Origin: Myrica gale
Lineage: Eukaryota; Streptophyta; Magnoliopsida; Fagales; Myricaceae
Reading direction: 5' to 3'
Assembly: GCA_963930655.1 (NCBI GenBank)
Contig: OZ005610.1
Coordinates: 7,755,001-7,819,000 of the forward strand
Length of the DNA: 64,000 bases
Made by a program: the position numbers and the translations under genes. The notes below the pieces were generated by a model, which was not told where the DNA came from, made no database searches, and saw only the letters and a list, made by a program, of their open reading frames with translations. Shown here piece after piece: positions 21,504 to 32,806 of the stretch (position 1 is the first letter of the stretch; every line of letters starts with the position of its first letter).

Positions 21504-23950
21504 AAAGTCTAAGCCAGACACAAGTTTCCTTGAGATGGCTCATGATGCAATCTCAGAGGAGTGCAAAATACTATTTCTGAAAAAGCAATAATTTTCTCGG
21601 AAATGTGATCTTACCTGGTTTGATCCTAACTTTGTTGATTTATTGTGCAGGGTTCACAGTATGGTAGAGAAACTTGCTCAGTTTACTGACATCAGATGTT
21701 AAGTGGTTGTTGGTGGGCTTTCAACGAAGGTTTGATCAATAATTTCGTTTTCTTAATTTTCAAAAACCTGTAATAAGGTGTCTACACACACCTTCTGATT
21801 GTGATCTTTCCTGTAAATTCCATGTTATTGGATTCTTTCTGCTTTTTATTTATTTATTCTCGAATCAAGAAGCATGAGAAAGCAAAAACTTACATTGGAA
21901 TGCAGGCTTTTTTCAACAGGTGTGTACAATCATTCTTGTTTTTGGAGTTCATGATACAGTGGTTTGCAATAGGTAGCTGCAAGGGTGTAAAAGAGTAGCT
22001 TTGTTGCTCTTCCTGTTATAGTTGAATAAATCAACTTAACTAGTTTTCATATCTATCCAGAAAGAAAGTTAAGCATTTTAAGACCCAAAAATGAGGACGT
22101 TATTAAAATCACAATCTCATAATTTTGAACAACCGCCTGATAGGGAAAATAAAGATGGTTTTATTTTTCACAATGTATCAATGTATCTTATCTGTTTCAA
22201 TTAGGGATATTGTAGTCATAGCATTTCAAAATCTCAGGTGCAAGAGGCAGCCTTGAGATCAATGCCTGATATTGTTGTGGCCACACCCGGACGCATGATA
22301 GACCATTTACGCAATTCTATGTCTGTGGATTTGGAAGATCTTGCAGTTCTAATCCTTGATGAGGCTGATCGCCTTCTGGAGCTTGGATTTAGTGCTGAAA
22401 TTTATGAGCTGGTATTTTCTTGTCCTTTCTAATGCAAAAAGTTGAAAACAGAACATGCAATTTTCTTTGTTGTGTGCCCAAAAATAAAATATATATTTTT
22501 TTGTGTTCTGATTTGTTTAAATGTAAGTTCTACTCATGGATGGCTTATTATCAGGTCCGTCTATGTCCAGAAAGAAGACAAACCATGCTATTTTCGGCTA
22601 CAATGACTGAAGAAATTGACGGGCTTATCAAGCTTTCTCTGACCAAACCCTTGCGGCTCTCTGCTGACCCATCCACAAAACGGCCTGCGACATTGACTGA
22701 GGAGTAATTCCTAAATTGATTTTCCATTTGACTTAGCTTCAGCTAATTCGGTGTTTAATTTACTCACAACCTTATATATATTATTCTTCTTTTAACTAAG
22801 ATAGATCTGTAGCTGATGTTTATGATGGAAAATTTTTTATTAGTTCAATCCCCCTCTGTAGTTTTTTTTGGTATCGTTATACTACAATTTCCACGTATCT
22901 CATAATGGGTCTATGATTTTTTTTTCATTTTTTTCCGGTGTAGGGTGGTTTGGATACGCCGGATGCGTGAAGTAAATCAAGAAGCAGTTCTTCTTTCATT
23001 ATGCTCAAAGACTTTTACTTCAAAAGTGATCATCTTCAGGTTCTAATTACTGTTTTGTGCAGTTAGTGTTGTTATTTTATGTATGAGCAGTGACTTTGGT
23101 TGTTGCCTGTTATATATCCGTATAATCTTCATTTGCGGCTTGAATCGTATTTCCTAATTACTGTTAGGCAAAAATCTTGTCTCGAGTATGTACAGAAGAG
23201 GCCTTTCCTGTGAACCTTTGTATTTTGTTTTTTTGAAGTATGAGAGAAAGAAACAAAAACCAAAAGAAAAAACAAGGTCTAGCTAAGTCTTATAATTATT
23301 CGAAGGAGAGATATTAAGTGTTATGGGGTCAGCTGATGTTCCTCATATATTATGCAGACTACCTTGAATTTATGTTGTCTTTTCCTACTGGTCATTTTTT
23401 CATGACTTAATTAATATTTTTCATTGCTATTGGCAGTGGAACAAAGCAGGCAGCGCATAGGTTGAAGATTCTATTTGGCTTAGCTGGCCTAAAAGCTGCT
23501 GAGCTTCATGGAAATCTTACGCAAGTCCAGCGCCTTGATGTGTGTAGCTTGCTTCTATTGGGTGCATTTTGTTTTTTCTGGATTTCTTACATTTCTCTTT
23601 CGGAAAATAGTTGTATTCTTTTGGAAATGAAATTTTGAAGCTCATTAGAGAATGCTTTTCCTCAAATGTATTTTGAGCTTATATTCTTTTTGATTTTGTG
23701 AATCTTAATCATGGTTGTTTGTGTAGGCTTTGGAACTCTTCAGGAAGCAGCAAGTTGACTTTTTAATCGCGACTGATGTGGCTGCTCGTGTGAGAACAGA
23801 TCCTCCCAACTTATTTATCCTCTTCTCTTGAAGCGCTCACATGCTTCCCATTTTTGTTACATAACCTTGACACCTTAACCAATAGCCTGTACTCTCTCTA
23901 CCTTACTGCCTCTGCTCAAGCTTTTTCCTTCTTCTCTTTTTCCCGCGAGG

Positions 23951-23962
23951 GGGGGGGGGGGG
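23951..23962. repeat. Poly-G tract in helicase intron 10
   Basis: A run of about 14 G (roughly 23949-23962) in the intron between exons 10 and 11; such runs are unstable and error-prone. Confidence 0.7.
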
Positions 23963-24430
23963 CGTTTTGAGTTAATGGATGAATAGTATGTCCTTTGCCC
24001 CCTTTTTTCTCTCTTGCTTTTTTTCAGGCAGTGACAGATCCAGTGGTACTAACTTGGATACAAATAAACTGTATTCTTTTTGTGACACTATTCTTTTTCA
24101 CCATTTGTAGGGCCTTGATATCATTGGTGTTCAAACAGTTATAAATTATGCATGTCCCCGGGATGTTACAAGGTAAATGCTGATCTCTTCTCAAAGTTAC
24201 TGTACAGTGATATACATGAGAGCTCACTTTCTGCATCCTGGTAAAATCCATTTAAATCATTTGTTCCTTTGTGTAGCTATGTTCATCGTGTCGGTCGTAC
24301 GGCAAGAGCTGGCAGGGAAGGATATGCCGTCACATTTGTTATGGATAATGACGGATCTCTTTTGAAAGACATTGTGAGTGTCATTTTCTTCCTCCTATCA
24401 TGTTGGACCTTTTATCTTCTCGTGAAACTG

Positions 24431-24810
24431 TTTTTTTTTTTAAAAGAAAGAGAACGATATGTCTAAATTTCAATAGATACTTTGACTTATAGCTGAGGAA
24501 AACCGCGGTTACAAAAAAACCAACACAAACAGAAAAAAAAACCCAACCAAAAACAAAACTAACATCAAACAAACAAAACCAAAGACTAAACTAAACAACT
24601 CACCAAACCTAAAAGCAAACTGATTACATTTGTCTTAAACTAGGCAGTCCAAGACGATCTACTTGTAAAATCCTTAGTAGCTTTTGAGGTAACTCCCCTA
24701 AGTTGAAGTACCTGTGTCGACTACCAGCCGTTCCGAACTTAGCTAATAAATCTACTGCTTCCCGAAAAATATGGTTGATAGTGTAAACACTACCTGACAA
24801 ACAAAGTAAG
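24431..24810 (-). mobile_element. 5'-truncated LINE fragment in helicase intron 12
   Basis: Read on the minus strand the fragment encodes an RNase H-like tail of plant LINEs (VYTINHIFREAVDLLAKFG), then a TG-rich 3' region, and ends in a poly(A) that appears as the T-run at about 24430-24441. Antisense to the host gene. The 5' border near 24810 is approximate and no target duplication was fixed. Confidence 0.65.
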
Positions 24811-27759
24811 TAGGAGAAGGTGTTTTATCATTTAGAAAAGCTTTTTTAGGAGGTGGACTCCTTTTTTGTTTCCAGTTAGTTAATTTGAAAATTCTCTCAA
24901 TTATTTTTTCCTTTTTTTCTATCATTCTTTTGATTTTATTATCCATTCATGTTTAGTTATATTTCTAGTTCATGTGAAATCTGCAAATCTGAGTTTTTTT
25001 TTCTTTTCTGTTTACATGTTAGATCTTGCTCCTTGATAGCTACTTCAGCTCTGTATTTCTCAATTTGACACTGGTTTCACCTTTAAATCTTATTTTTGCT
25101 CAACTATCTGATAATCGGCAAACTTTAATAATGGAACCTCAACAATTGACTTCACATTAGAAGTTTACTGTTGGCGTTTTCCTCTTTGGGCTTTTTTATT
25201 TTATTCTTTCTCCCATCCAAAAAGAGAAAGGAGGGAGAAAGAGAAGAAGGCAATAGGAGATTGATGCTTCCAACAAATCTCTGGCAGGCTAAGAGAGCTG
25301 GTTCAAAGCTGAAGAGTAGAATCGTTGCAGAGCAATCAATAACTAAGTGGTCTGAGATAATTGATCAAATGGAAGACCAAGTGGCTGCGGTTCTTGAAGA
25401 CGAGAGGTCTTAGTGTGTTATTGTAGAAATTTTCATTTTACTTCTCATTGCAATTTAATAATAGATTTTGATTGCATACAGGGAAGAGAGAGCCCTAAGA
25501 AAAGCTGAGATGGAAGTCACAAAGGTACGCAACCTATGCTGTACTTTTTAATTGACATCACGATTGATGACTTGACAAAGTCTGTGTTTGAAGGTCTGGA
25601 TTGTCATTCAAAAGCATCCATACATGTATTTTGTCTTTGGCTAGTTGTCATTTTTTTTATCCTCCTGAGCAAGATAAGGCTAGTTGTCATCATGAACTTG
25701 GAGATCTTCCTTATGCTTTTTTCTTGGTTTTTGTTTTATTACACATTTGTGCTCATCTATGACGTGAGCAGGCAGAAAATATGATTGCACACAAGGATGA
25801 AATCTATTCAAGGCCCAAAAAAACCTGGTTTGTCACGGAAAAGGAGAAAAAGCTTGTTGCAAATGCTGCAAAGGTTTTTCTACTTTCATCACTTTTTTCT
25901 TAGTTACGTTTCTGTTAATTTTTCCATGAAATGAATCTCACATCTTATCTTGTACACAAGTTGGTGGATAAATGGTTGGGTAATCTGTTTTTGGAGTCCC
26001 GATGATTGTATTGACACGGTCAATTGGGAACACCTGCTCTACGATTGTAGTTTAAGTGATTAAAACATTACACCTGCGACCTTACCAACAGGCATCTGTG
26101 GGAAAAGAAAAGAATCCTGGGAAGGAGGTAGTCAGTGCCCAACAAGCTGAAGACCTGAAAATGAAGGAAAAAAGGAAGCTAGAGCGCGAGGTGCTTGTCA
26201 TCTTGATCCTGCGATTATTTGATTTATTCAATAATTTGAGCGAAAACTTCTGGTTGATGTATAACATGGCACATACATTGTTTTTTTTTTTGTGTAGAAA
26301 AATTTGCCGCGGAAGAAGCGTCGAAAACTGGAAGCAGCTAGAGAAATGCTGGAGGATGAGAATGAAATTAAAAAGTTAGAAGTATGTTTCTTCTCTATAT
26401 GTTCTATTAACGTCTTTCTATAGGAAAGCTCTCATATTTTTAGCAGGAAGCACCTTTTAGCAACTCAGAAAACAAAAGATCTGGATTGACTTTAACGAAT
26501 CAGAAGCATTCTGGGAGAATTGATTGACTCAACATAAGTCCGGTATTAATCTAAAGACTGCGCCTTTATTTGCTATACCAAGCCCGAATAGGATGTTGCC
26601 ATTACCAGTTACATTTTGGTGCTGCCTTGCTACACCAGTGTTATCATTCGTGCTAGTATTCAACCTCTATTATCTAAATCATCCTTTAAATTTCATAAAT
26701 TAATTTGTAAATCTCTCTTAGATTTCATATATAAACGTCCTCAATATGCCTACATTGGCAGTTTCTCTCTTTGCTACATGTGTGATTGTCCAAGGTTACT
26801 CCAACCGCCCTCTTTCTTCTTCTTCTTGTGGTATTTTACTTTTTAAGGTTGCACAATGTTTAGTATGTAAGAACTGCAGGGTAATGGGAAAAACAAGAAC
26901 GAAAAGTCTGGAACGTCCCTTGTTGATGTGGGTTATCGACGGGCAAAAGCAGTGAAGGCTAAAACGAAGGCGCTAGATGCTGGCAAGATTGTGAAGAAGA
27001 CTGGCAAGAAATCTAAACCTTCAACCCAAAAAGCTCAATCAAGGACAGAAGAGATGCGAGAGCTATTCCATACAGACATGAGTGAGAGAAAACAGAAAAG
27101 AACGACTGCTGCACACAAGAAGAAGTCCAAGAATTCATTTAAGAGCAAGTCGAGGTATGATTTAGCTACAATCCATTTCACCTTTTCAGGTCTGAGTTGC
27201 TTTGCAAAATACGATTTAATTGAGAACTAAGTTCATTATGGTCTAGTCATGGCTCTTCCGCCATTGGTCGGATCTCATGCATCTATCTAATCTGCCATTT
27301 CTGGGCAATCATGAAATTCTGTATATAGTCATGAAACAAGTTCCTCAGTTTCTCTCTAGTTCTGACTTGCATTAGCAATACTCATTGATTATTCCCACCG
27401 CAATGCTGGAAGACAATTCTCCCTGTTATTCAACTTTTTTCCTCCAGGTACAAGCGCAAGTAGCACCATCAAGTTGGTGCCTAAGATTTCCTATACCATT
27501 TCCTTGTGGGATCAAACGTGACTGTTGGAAATTCTTCCTCGTGTGGATGAGGATATTTTTGTCTTTGTACACATTTTAAAAGGGGAGAGAAAATTTAGAG
27601 GTAGTTTGTATCGAATATAATTTGCGCATTTTGGGGTGAGGATGGGGAAAAGGGGTGTTGCTGCTTTAGGAGGACATGGTTTCTGTAGAAACACTTCCAT
27701 TTTTTGAATTTATTATATGAATTAATATGTAGTGAAGTGTAACATGAACATCAAAGGTG

Positions 27760-27870
27760 ATTTTCCTGATTTCCTGAGCTTTGTAGATTGTATAAAGTAG
27801 GTTCTCATTATAGATTTTTGTACTGTTACCTATTTTAGTGTTTTTAATAAAGCTTTCCTTCTAAAAAAAA
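27760..27870 (+). mobile_element. Short LINE/retroposon 3' end with 18-bp target duplication
   Basis: 111 bp ending TTTTTAATAAAGCTTTCCTT and an A-run. Flanked by exact copies of AACATGAACATCAAAGGT at 27742-27759 and 27871-27888. The shape (AATAAA signal, poly(A), long duplication) indicates target-primed reverse transcription of a severely 5'-truncated element. It lies about 280 bases beyond the helicase stop codon, possibly in its 3' UTR. Confidence 0.85.
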
Positions 27871-27937
27871 AACATGAACATCAAAGGTAAAGGCTGGGCT
27901 CCCATAAATTGGCAAAATGAAAGATTTTAGGTGTTGA

Positions 27938-28729
27938 TGAATTTTTTTGGTCTCAAGGTTTTACACCCTTTTTTCAAAATGGTTCTTGGGCTTCAAATTT
28001 GCTCAAATCAATCTTCGAGTTAATTTTGTTAATCGATTTAATTATTCCGTCTCTTATATGCATAATCAGCTAACAACGAGACACATTACTCCCAATAAGA
28101 TCTTGTTATGTGTACTAATTTGAAAAAAAAAAACAGGGGAGGGGAGTTGCGAGCCACCCCCAACGACGGGAAGCCCATATCTAGGCTCCCTCGATGTGTT
28201 CACAGAGGGTGGCCACCCACCACCGCTTGGGCTCCCCGTCGTCGGGGTGGGTGGTTCGCCACTCCCCTCCCCTGTAAAGTTTTTATTTTAAAAAAATAAA
28301 TGCAGATTCCAACGTGGTTGCCCTTTGTGTGGTTTTTTTTCAAATTGGTACACGTAATGAGATCTTATTGGGAGTGACGTGTTCTGTCGTTAGCTAACTG
28401 TGCATGTAAGGGACAAAATTAGACTGAATGATTAAAGGTGTGTTTGCTACAAAAAATTTTACAAAATTTTACACTCTTTCACAATAAAATATTACAATAT
28501 AATCTCTCCCTTCAAATCATAACTTTTCACTACAAAAAAATAAAAAATTATCTCTTCACTTTTTCACTAAATCAAATACCTAAAATTTTAACAACACAAA
28601 AATTTTACAACACAAACTCACCCTAAATCGACTAACAACAATAACTCAAAGACTGATTTGACCAAATTTGAAACCCAATGACCATTTTAAAAAAATGTAT
28701 AAAACTCAAGAACCAAAATAATCATTAAC
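27938..28729. mobile_element. Foldback element with a GC-rich hairpin core and a nested MITE
   Basis: Outer arms of about 190 bp: 27938-28132 pairs inverted with 28277-28729 once the MITE at 28436-28623 is removed. Shared words include ACTCCCAATAAGATCT and TTTCAAATTTGGTCAAATCA. The core 28133-28276 is itself an inverted repeat (CAGGGGAGGGGAGT... / its complement), GC-rich and unlike its surroundings. Confidence 0.85.
28436..28623 (+). mobile_element. Tourist-like MITE, copy D, TAA target duplication, nested
   Basis: 188 bp, ends AGGTGTGTTTG and, inverted, GGGTGAGTTTG. TAA at 28433-28435 and 28624-28626. The opposite arm of the host foldback element shows the uninterrupted sequence (GATTTAATTATTCCGTC, read inverted), which proves the insertion point and the 3-bp duplication. 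Confidence 0.93.
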
Positions 28730-29666
28730 CCAAGATTTTATTTCCTTCTACCTCTCATCTGGAGAAGTTTTATGATTGATCCACGTTAGAAACCCATTTA
28801 GTTGGACAAGTCTGAATTTTTTTTTATGCTACCAAAGAAACGGCCTGTGATCAAATGCGCCACGTGGGGATGGGACTTGCGTCACAATTAATCGCGTTAC
28901 GGCTGTGCCGTGGAATACCTGGTGAACACAGATTAATCCGTAAATACAGCAATACAATGGTCGCCCACCTGACACGGACACCTAAATGCTGGTTTTGATG
29001 GTCGTTCCCTTGCCAACTACATCAACTTATAAATGCAGCAATACAATGGTCGCCACGCCAACAGATCTGACCAGAATAGAGACTGAGAGCGGGAAGTCAA
29101 ACCAAAGTATTTAAAAGCAGGATTAAAACGTTATATCCTCACTTCTAGCTAGTAGTTCAAAATTTACACAAAAAAAGAAAAAACAGAAGAAGCTAACAGT
29201 TCAAGAGTACCAAACTGAGGCTCGAGCTCATTGAGGCCATAGTTCAGCAGTTTCAAGAGAAAACACAAATTGACTCGTTAATACTGTAATATATAGGATA
29301 AGAACCACAAAACAAAGTAAAAAGGGTCACCACTTCCTATAAATTTCTGTGATATAAGGAAGAGAAATTACAGCTAAATGTACCAACCTTTCTATGACTG
29401 TTAAGAGCCATCTATGAAACAAATAACAGGAGACAACCAAATCAAAGTTAAATAATAAGCCTAATTTTTTCCTTCAGCAATTAATGGCAGAATCATCTTA
29501 CATTCACAATTCCCCCAGCTTTATTCAGCTCTAATTCCCCTCCCACTAAAGCCAATGGGCTCACCTACTGTTCTAAATCATTTTAGGCATCGTAAGCATC
29601 AGTTTTGCTTGGTTGGATTTAGGAACAGATCCAACGAAAGGAAGGAGCTTAGATAAATAAACACTT
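28730..29666. other. Intergenic DNA and 3' UTR of the TFIIS-domain gene
   Basis: A 20-bp direct repeat CAGCAATACAATGGTCGCC recurs near 28946 and 29036. The segment from about 29200 to 29666 probably includes the 3' UTR of the minus-strand gene. No other feature seen. Confidence 0.5.
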
Positions 29667-32600
29667 CTATTTCCACGGCGGTTGCTGATGTTTGTAGTTA
29701 AACGGATAGGGTTCCCATCCACCATCTGGTTCCTTTCTTTTTGCACCAATACCAGAGCTTGAAGAGGATTGTAAATTGGTCCTCAAGTGCTCCTCCATAG
29801 ACCTACCTTGACCGGGAATGAGAAGCTGCCTAAAACCCCCCGAGTCTCTATTCCCTCCCTCCATGAAGCCAGAATTCAGATCAAAATTCGGGCGAGACGG
29901 CCCGGCACTATTTATACCTGGCTGTCTCATAATGAACGCAGACTGTGGGTAGGCAGGTGGAACAGTTGATGCAGACCCCATAAGTTGAGGCACAACAGGT
30001 GCTCCTCTAGAATCCACCATATACGGAATTGAACCAGTAGGTCCATACATGGCCGAGGAGAAAGACATGGTGGGCCCTGCTGTCAGTCCATTGTACCCAA
30101 ACACTGGAGAATGAGCATAAGACACTGTGGGAACCATCCCCAAAACACCCCCCGCCCTTGTCATGCTAGCATCAACTGTAGGCTCCATAGACTTGCCATT
30201 TGACATAGATACAGTTTGAGAAAGAAAATCTTTTCTATCGACTTCCACTCTTGTACCCATGATGGAAATAACAGGAACATCTAGTTTAGGAACTCCATGG
30301 GCATTAGCAAATTGGGAAGACTTGATAGAACCGTGATCCAGAGCATCATTGTGAACATAAGGTCTGTCATTCAGATCGATGTTTCTCAAAAAAGGCTGTT
30401 GCATTGATGATGATGAAGAGGCGGGGGATGGGCTGCGATGGCCAGTCCGGTTGTTAAAGAGCTGCTCTCCCATAATTGAATCCAACAACTGAGCTTCACC
30501 ATCATCACCAATACAGTTTAAATCCAAATTCAGCCTCCCTGACCTAATTGGGCTCACCTCAACAGAAGATTCCCCAGAAGGAAGGCCAGATGACAGAGGA
30601 ACCTGTTTTCCCAACTCATCTCCACCTTCAGCTATGTTCAGATCAATGTCAAGGAAATTGTGCCTTTGCTTTGAACCATCATGGGTTCCTCCAATGGAAA
30701 CAGTCTTATCGCCTTCAGGAATTCTCCGAGGAGATGCAGGGCGGAAAGCACTAGTAGCAGCACATCCTTTCCATCCAAGACTCCCCTCAAACTGTAAAGG
30801 GGCTAGAGGCAATCCAGGAGCTCCTGCAGGCCTTGAGGCAGCAACTAGAGAAATCGCTGTGGAGTGGTTTGCTGGAAAATCCATTTCGTCAGAGGAGACT
30901 TCTTGATTCAGATCAAACTCACATGGGCCTTTCTCTGCATTAACCTCTGGTTCTTGAGCCGCTTCAGTCACCTGAGAGGACTCCATATCAAGTGCGCAAT
31001 TTTCGGGTCCATTGTCCAGATTACCTGAATTGATTGAGCCTCCATCACCCTCAGGATTTGTCTCAGCAGAATGACTTTGCCCAGCTGGCACCACCTCTTG
31101 TGGGACCTCTGTAGGTAGGTTGTGGTTTCCATTAATAGAGTCTGGGCTACCGGGCTGCCTGATTCCACCTTCTGAAATTCTCTCCGAGGATGAGCTGCAG
31201 AATGGTTGTCTATAATCCTCCACTTCTCTCTCTACTTCTTGAGCAACCTGTCGGGCAACTTCTAGAGCATCAACTATGCCATACTCAAGTTCAATATTGG
31301 ACCTTCTATTGTCTAGCACGTCAGGATTTGTGTTATCCATTGCTGGTTCAGGAAAATCAGAAGAATTGATCAATTCATCACCTTCATCACTACTATGCTC
31401 CTTATCTTCATCAACTTCACCAGTGTCTTCCATCCTGGAAAGAGTAGCATCTAAATCCTCAGGTTTTCCTGACAAACTCCCATTGGCAGACAAGTCCAGA
31501 AAAGCACTAGAACAGCAATCACCTTCTTGACCAACAACCTTGCTTGCCTTCCCACTGCAATGATTGATAACTCTCTTATCATCTAACCCACTCCTAAAGT
31601 CAGAAGTAGATGTCCTTGCATCACCAACAGCAGGGGTTTTCCAACAGACATCCCTCTCATTGGAATCAACAATAATCTGCACTGCAGGTTCGCTTGCTAT
31701 CTGCGGACTTGCAACATCACCAACATTACGAGCAACTCCAGATTCCAATGCACCAGAGGCAGAAGAGATCTCTGACATGTCCACCTTCTCTGAAGAATTG
31801 TCAACTTTGTGGACCTGCTTTTCGTTTTTAGATGACTCGTCCAATTTGAGAACATCAGAAAGTACCTCATCACTGCCTTGCTTTGCAACTGGAACACCAC
31901 AAGCCCCAGAATCTGTTCCTTCTGCAGCACGTATGGGGGATACTTCTTTTATAGAAATATTTTCTTGCAAGGACTTTGACAAAGAGGAAGCCAAAGAGTC
32001 GGGAGTTCTATCCGTAGCGTTGTTGTGGTCTGATATAACATTGGATCCAGGCTGATCATTATGATTTGGAATCTCCACATCTTCAACCTTTTCTGTAGGA
32101 AGCTTCTCTGAGCTTCTTGAAGGCGACAATTCATCCCTCGGATGTTGTAACACATGATTTTCTTCATTTGCAATCCCTCTAGAGATAGGGCTGTCTAAAG
32201 CAGATTGTCCACCATCCTCTTCAGCAAGCCGTCTACTTCCATCATCAATATCCTGGTGAATGGGATCACAATCCTTAGCCCGCTTCCAGCTATCAAATAA
32301 CTTTTTTGCGCTATCCTGGACCTTAGAGCTATTGTGGCCAAAAAGGTCCTGGACAGTACTTGAAATCCCTGAAGATATTGATCTCTCATTATCTATTTGC
32401 AACTTTTCAAGTGCTCGTAGCAGTGCATTGATTGACTCTTCCACGAAACTCTCACTTGTATCATTGCCGTATTTTTGAGCATCCTTCAACCATTCATTCA
32501 GAAACCCAAGTCCATCCAGCTGAATAAAAAGATCAAGACAATCTTTATTTTCTGTGGCAGCAATAGTGCTTGCAACAGCAGCCCACTGCCTGGTTGCATC

Positions 32601-32723
32601 CCCAACATTCTTCGTGACAGAATCTTTCTCCTTCTGCATTACATTGAGTAGCTCTGCAACACGAGATGGGGCTGTGAGCCCATCTTTCATCTCGGTCAAG
32701 GTAAAGAAATCCTCAAGAGTCAT
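29667..32723 (-). CDS. TFIIS N-terminal (LW) domain protein with repeated DLN motifs
   Basis: 1,018 residues in one coding exon, a probable nuclear transcription/chromatin regulator. The N-terminus MTLEDFFTLTEMKDGLTAPSR leads into a helical TFIIS-N domain at about residues 20-152 (WAAVASTIAATENKDCLDLF, QLDGLGFLNEWLKDAQ, INALLRALEKLQIDN, KKLFDSWKRAKD). The long remainder is low-complexity and Ser/Glu-rich. Five short DLN signatures occur in the C-terminal half: CEFDLNQEV, DIDLNIAEGG, NLDLNCIG, NIDLNDRPY, NFDLNSGF, resembling EAR-type corepressor motifs. The C-terminus includes GAKRKEPDGGWEPYPFNYK. It matches the plant family of At4g24200/SUO-like proteins but lacks the BAH domain found in some members. 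A stop in the same frame lies just upstream of the chosen ATG, which supports the start. Confidence 0.88.
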   Translation of the reverse strand: MTLEDFFTLTEMKDGLTAPSRVAELLNVMQKEKDSVTKNVGDATRQWAAVASTIAATENKDCLDLFIQLDGLGFLNEWLKDAQKYGNDTSESFVEESINALLRALEKLQIDNERSISSGISSTVQDLFGHNSSKVQDSAKKLFDSWKRAKDCDPIHQDIDDGSRRLAEEDGGQSALDSPISRGIANEENHVLQHPRDELSPSRSSEKLPTEKVEDVEIPNHNDQPGSNVISDHNNATDRTPDSLASSLSKSLQENISIKEVSPIRAAEGTDSGACGVPVAKQGSDEVLSDVLKLDESSKNEKQVHKVDNSSEKVDMSEISSASGALESGVARNVGDVASPQIASEPAVQIIVDSNERDVCWKTPAVGDARTSTSDFRSGLDDKRVINHCSGKASKVVGQEGDCCSSAFLDLSANGSLSGKPEDLDATLSRMEDTGEVDEDKEHSSDEGDELINSSDFPEPAMDNTNPDVLDNRRSNIELEYGIVDALEVARQVAQEVEREVEDYRQPFCSSSSERISEGGIRQPGSPDSINGNHNLPTEVPQEVVPAGQSHSAETNPEGDGGSINSGNLDNGPENCALDMESSQVTEAAQEPEVNAEKGPCEFDLNQEVSSDEMDFPANHSTAISLVAASRPAGAPGLPLAPLQFEGSLGWKGCAATSAFRPASPRRIPEGDKTVSIGGTHDGSKQRHNFLDIDLNIAEGGDELGKQVPLSSGLPSGESSVEVSPIRSGRLNLDLNCIGDDGEAQLLDSIMGEQLFNNRTGHRSPSPASSSSSMQQPFLRNIDLNDRPYVHNDALDHGSIKSSQFANAHGVPKLDVPVISIMGTRVEVDRKDFLSQTVSMSNGKSMEPTVDASMTRAGGVLGMVPTVSYAHSPVFGYNGLTAGPTMSFSSAMYGPTGSIPYMVDSRGAPVVPQLMGSASTVPPAYPQSAFIMRQPGINSAGPSRPNFDLNSGFMEGGNRDSGGFRQLLIPGQGRSMEEHLRTNLQSSSSSGIGAKRKEPDGGWEPYPFNYKHQQPPWK

Positions 32724-32806
32724 ACTGCTTCAAACACCAAGTTTCCAAATATCAAAGAAGTCCTTGTCACATGCTGATGCTTGTTCTCCCATTGGAAACT
32801 GCTCAT
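32720..32806 (-). promoter_or_regulatory. Upstream ORF 1 (28 codons), overlapping the main start
   Basis: ATG at 32806 in the second leader exon, stop TGA formed by the bases of the main ATG (GTATGAC). Translation of this frame would prevent normal initiation at the main start except by leaky scanning. Confidence 0.7.
32730..32792 (-). promoter_or_regulatory. Upstream ORF 2 (20 codons) and an AUG-stop
   Basis: ATG at 32792 opens a 20-residue frame (MGEQASACDKDFFDIWKLGV) that stops six bases before the main ATG, in the same frame. Inside it, in another frame, ATGTGA at 32772-32767 is a minimal start-stop element. Together with uORF 1 there are three upstream AUGs in about 100 bases. Confidence 0.7.

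Larger units (their letters stand above)
20060..27463 (+). pseudogene. RH28: DEAD-box RNA helicase, RH28 (yeast Drs1) type, with two premature stops
   Basis: Nucleolar helicase family for 60S ribosome assembly. Nineteen exons: 20060-20356, 20468-20647, 20757-20825, 20897-21003, 21651-21729, 22238-22411, 22555-22703, 22944-23039, 23437-23539, 23727-23789, 24111-24172, 24277-24373, 25288-25406, 25482-25524, 25772-25873, 26092-26190, 26298-26381, 26880-27154, 27448-27463. They total 738 codons, all GT-AG and in phase. Motifs: acidic N-terminus, SPWDFGSYSETVAEEHARR, Q motif, AITGSGKTA, PTRELA, DEAD, SAT, HRVGRTARAGR, Lys-rich tail ending RYKRK. Two in-frame stops interrupt it: TAG at 20576-20578 (codon 136, where the family has Glu before LNLSRP) and TAA at 21700-21702 (codon 235, just before VVVGGLS). 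All splice sites and motifs are otherwise intact, so this is either a very young pseudogene or contains base errors. Confidence 0.85.

Noticed and set aside
31276..32055. Long plus-strand open frames opposite the TFIIS-domain gene
   Set aside because: Antisense shadows of the Ser/Glu-rich coding region; no start context or domain.
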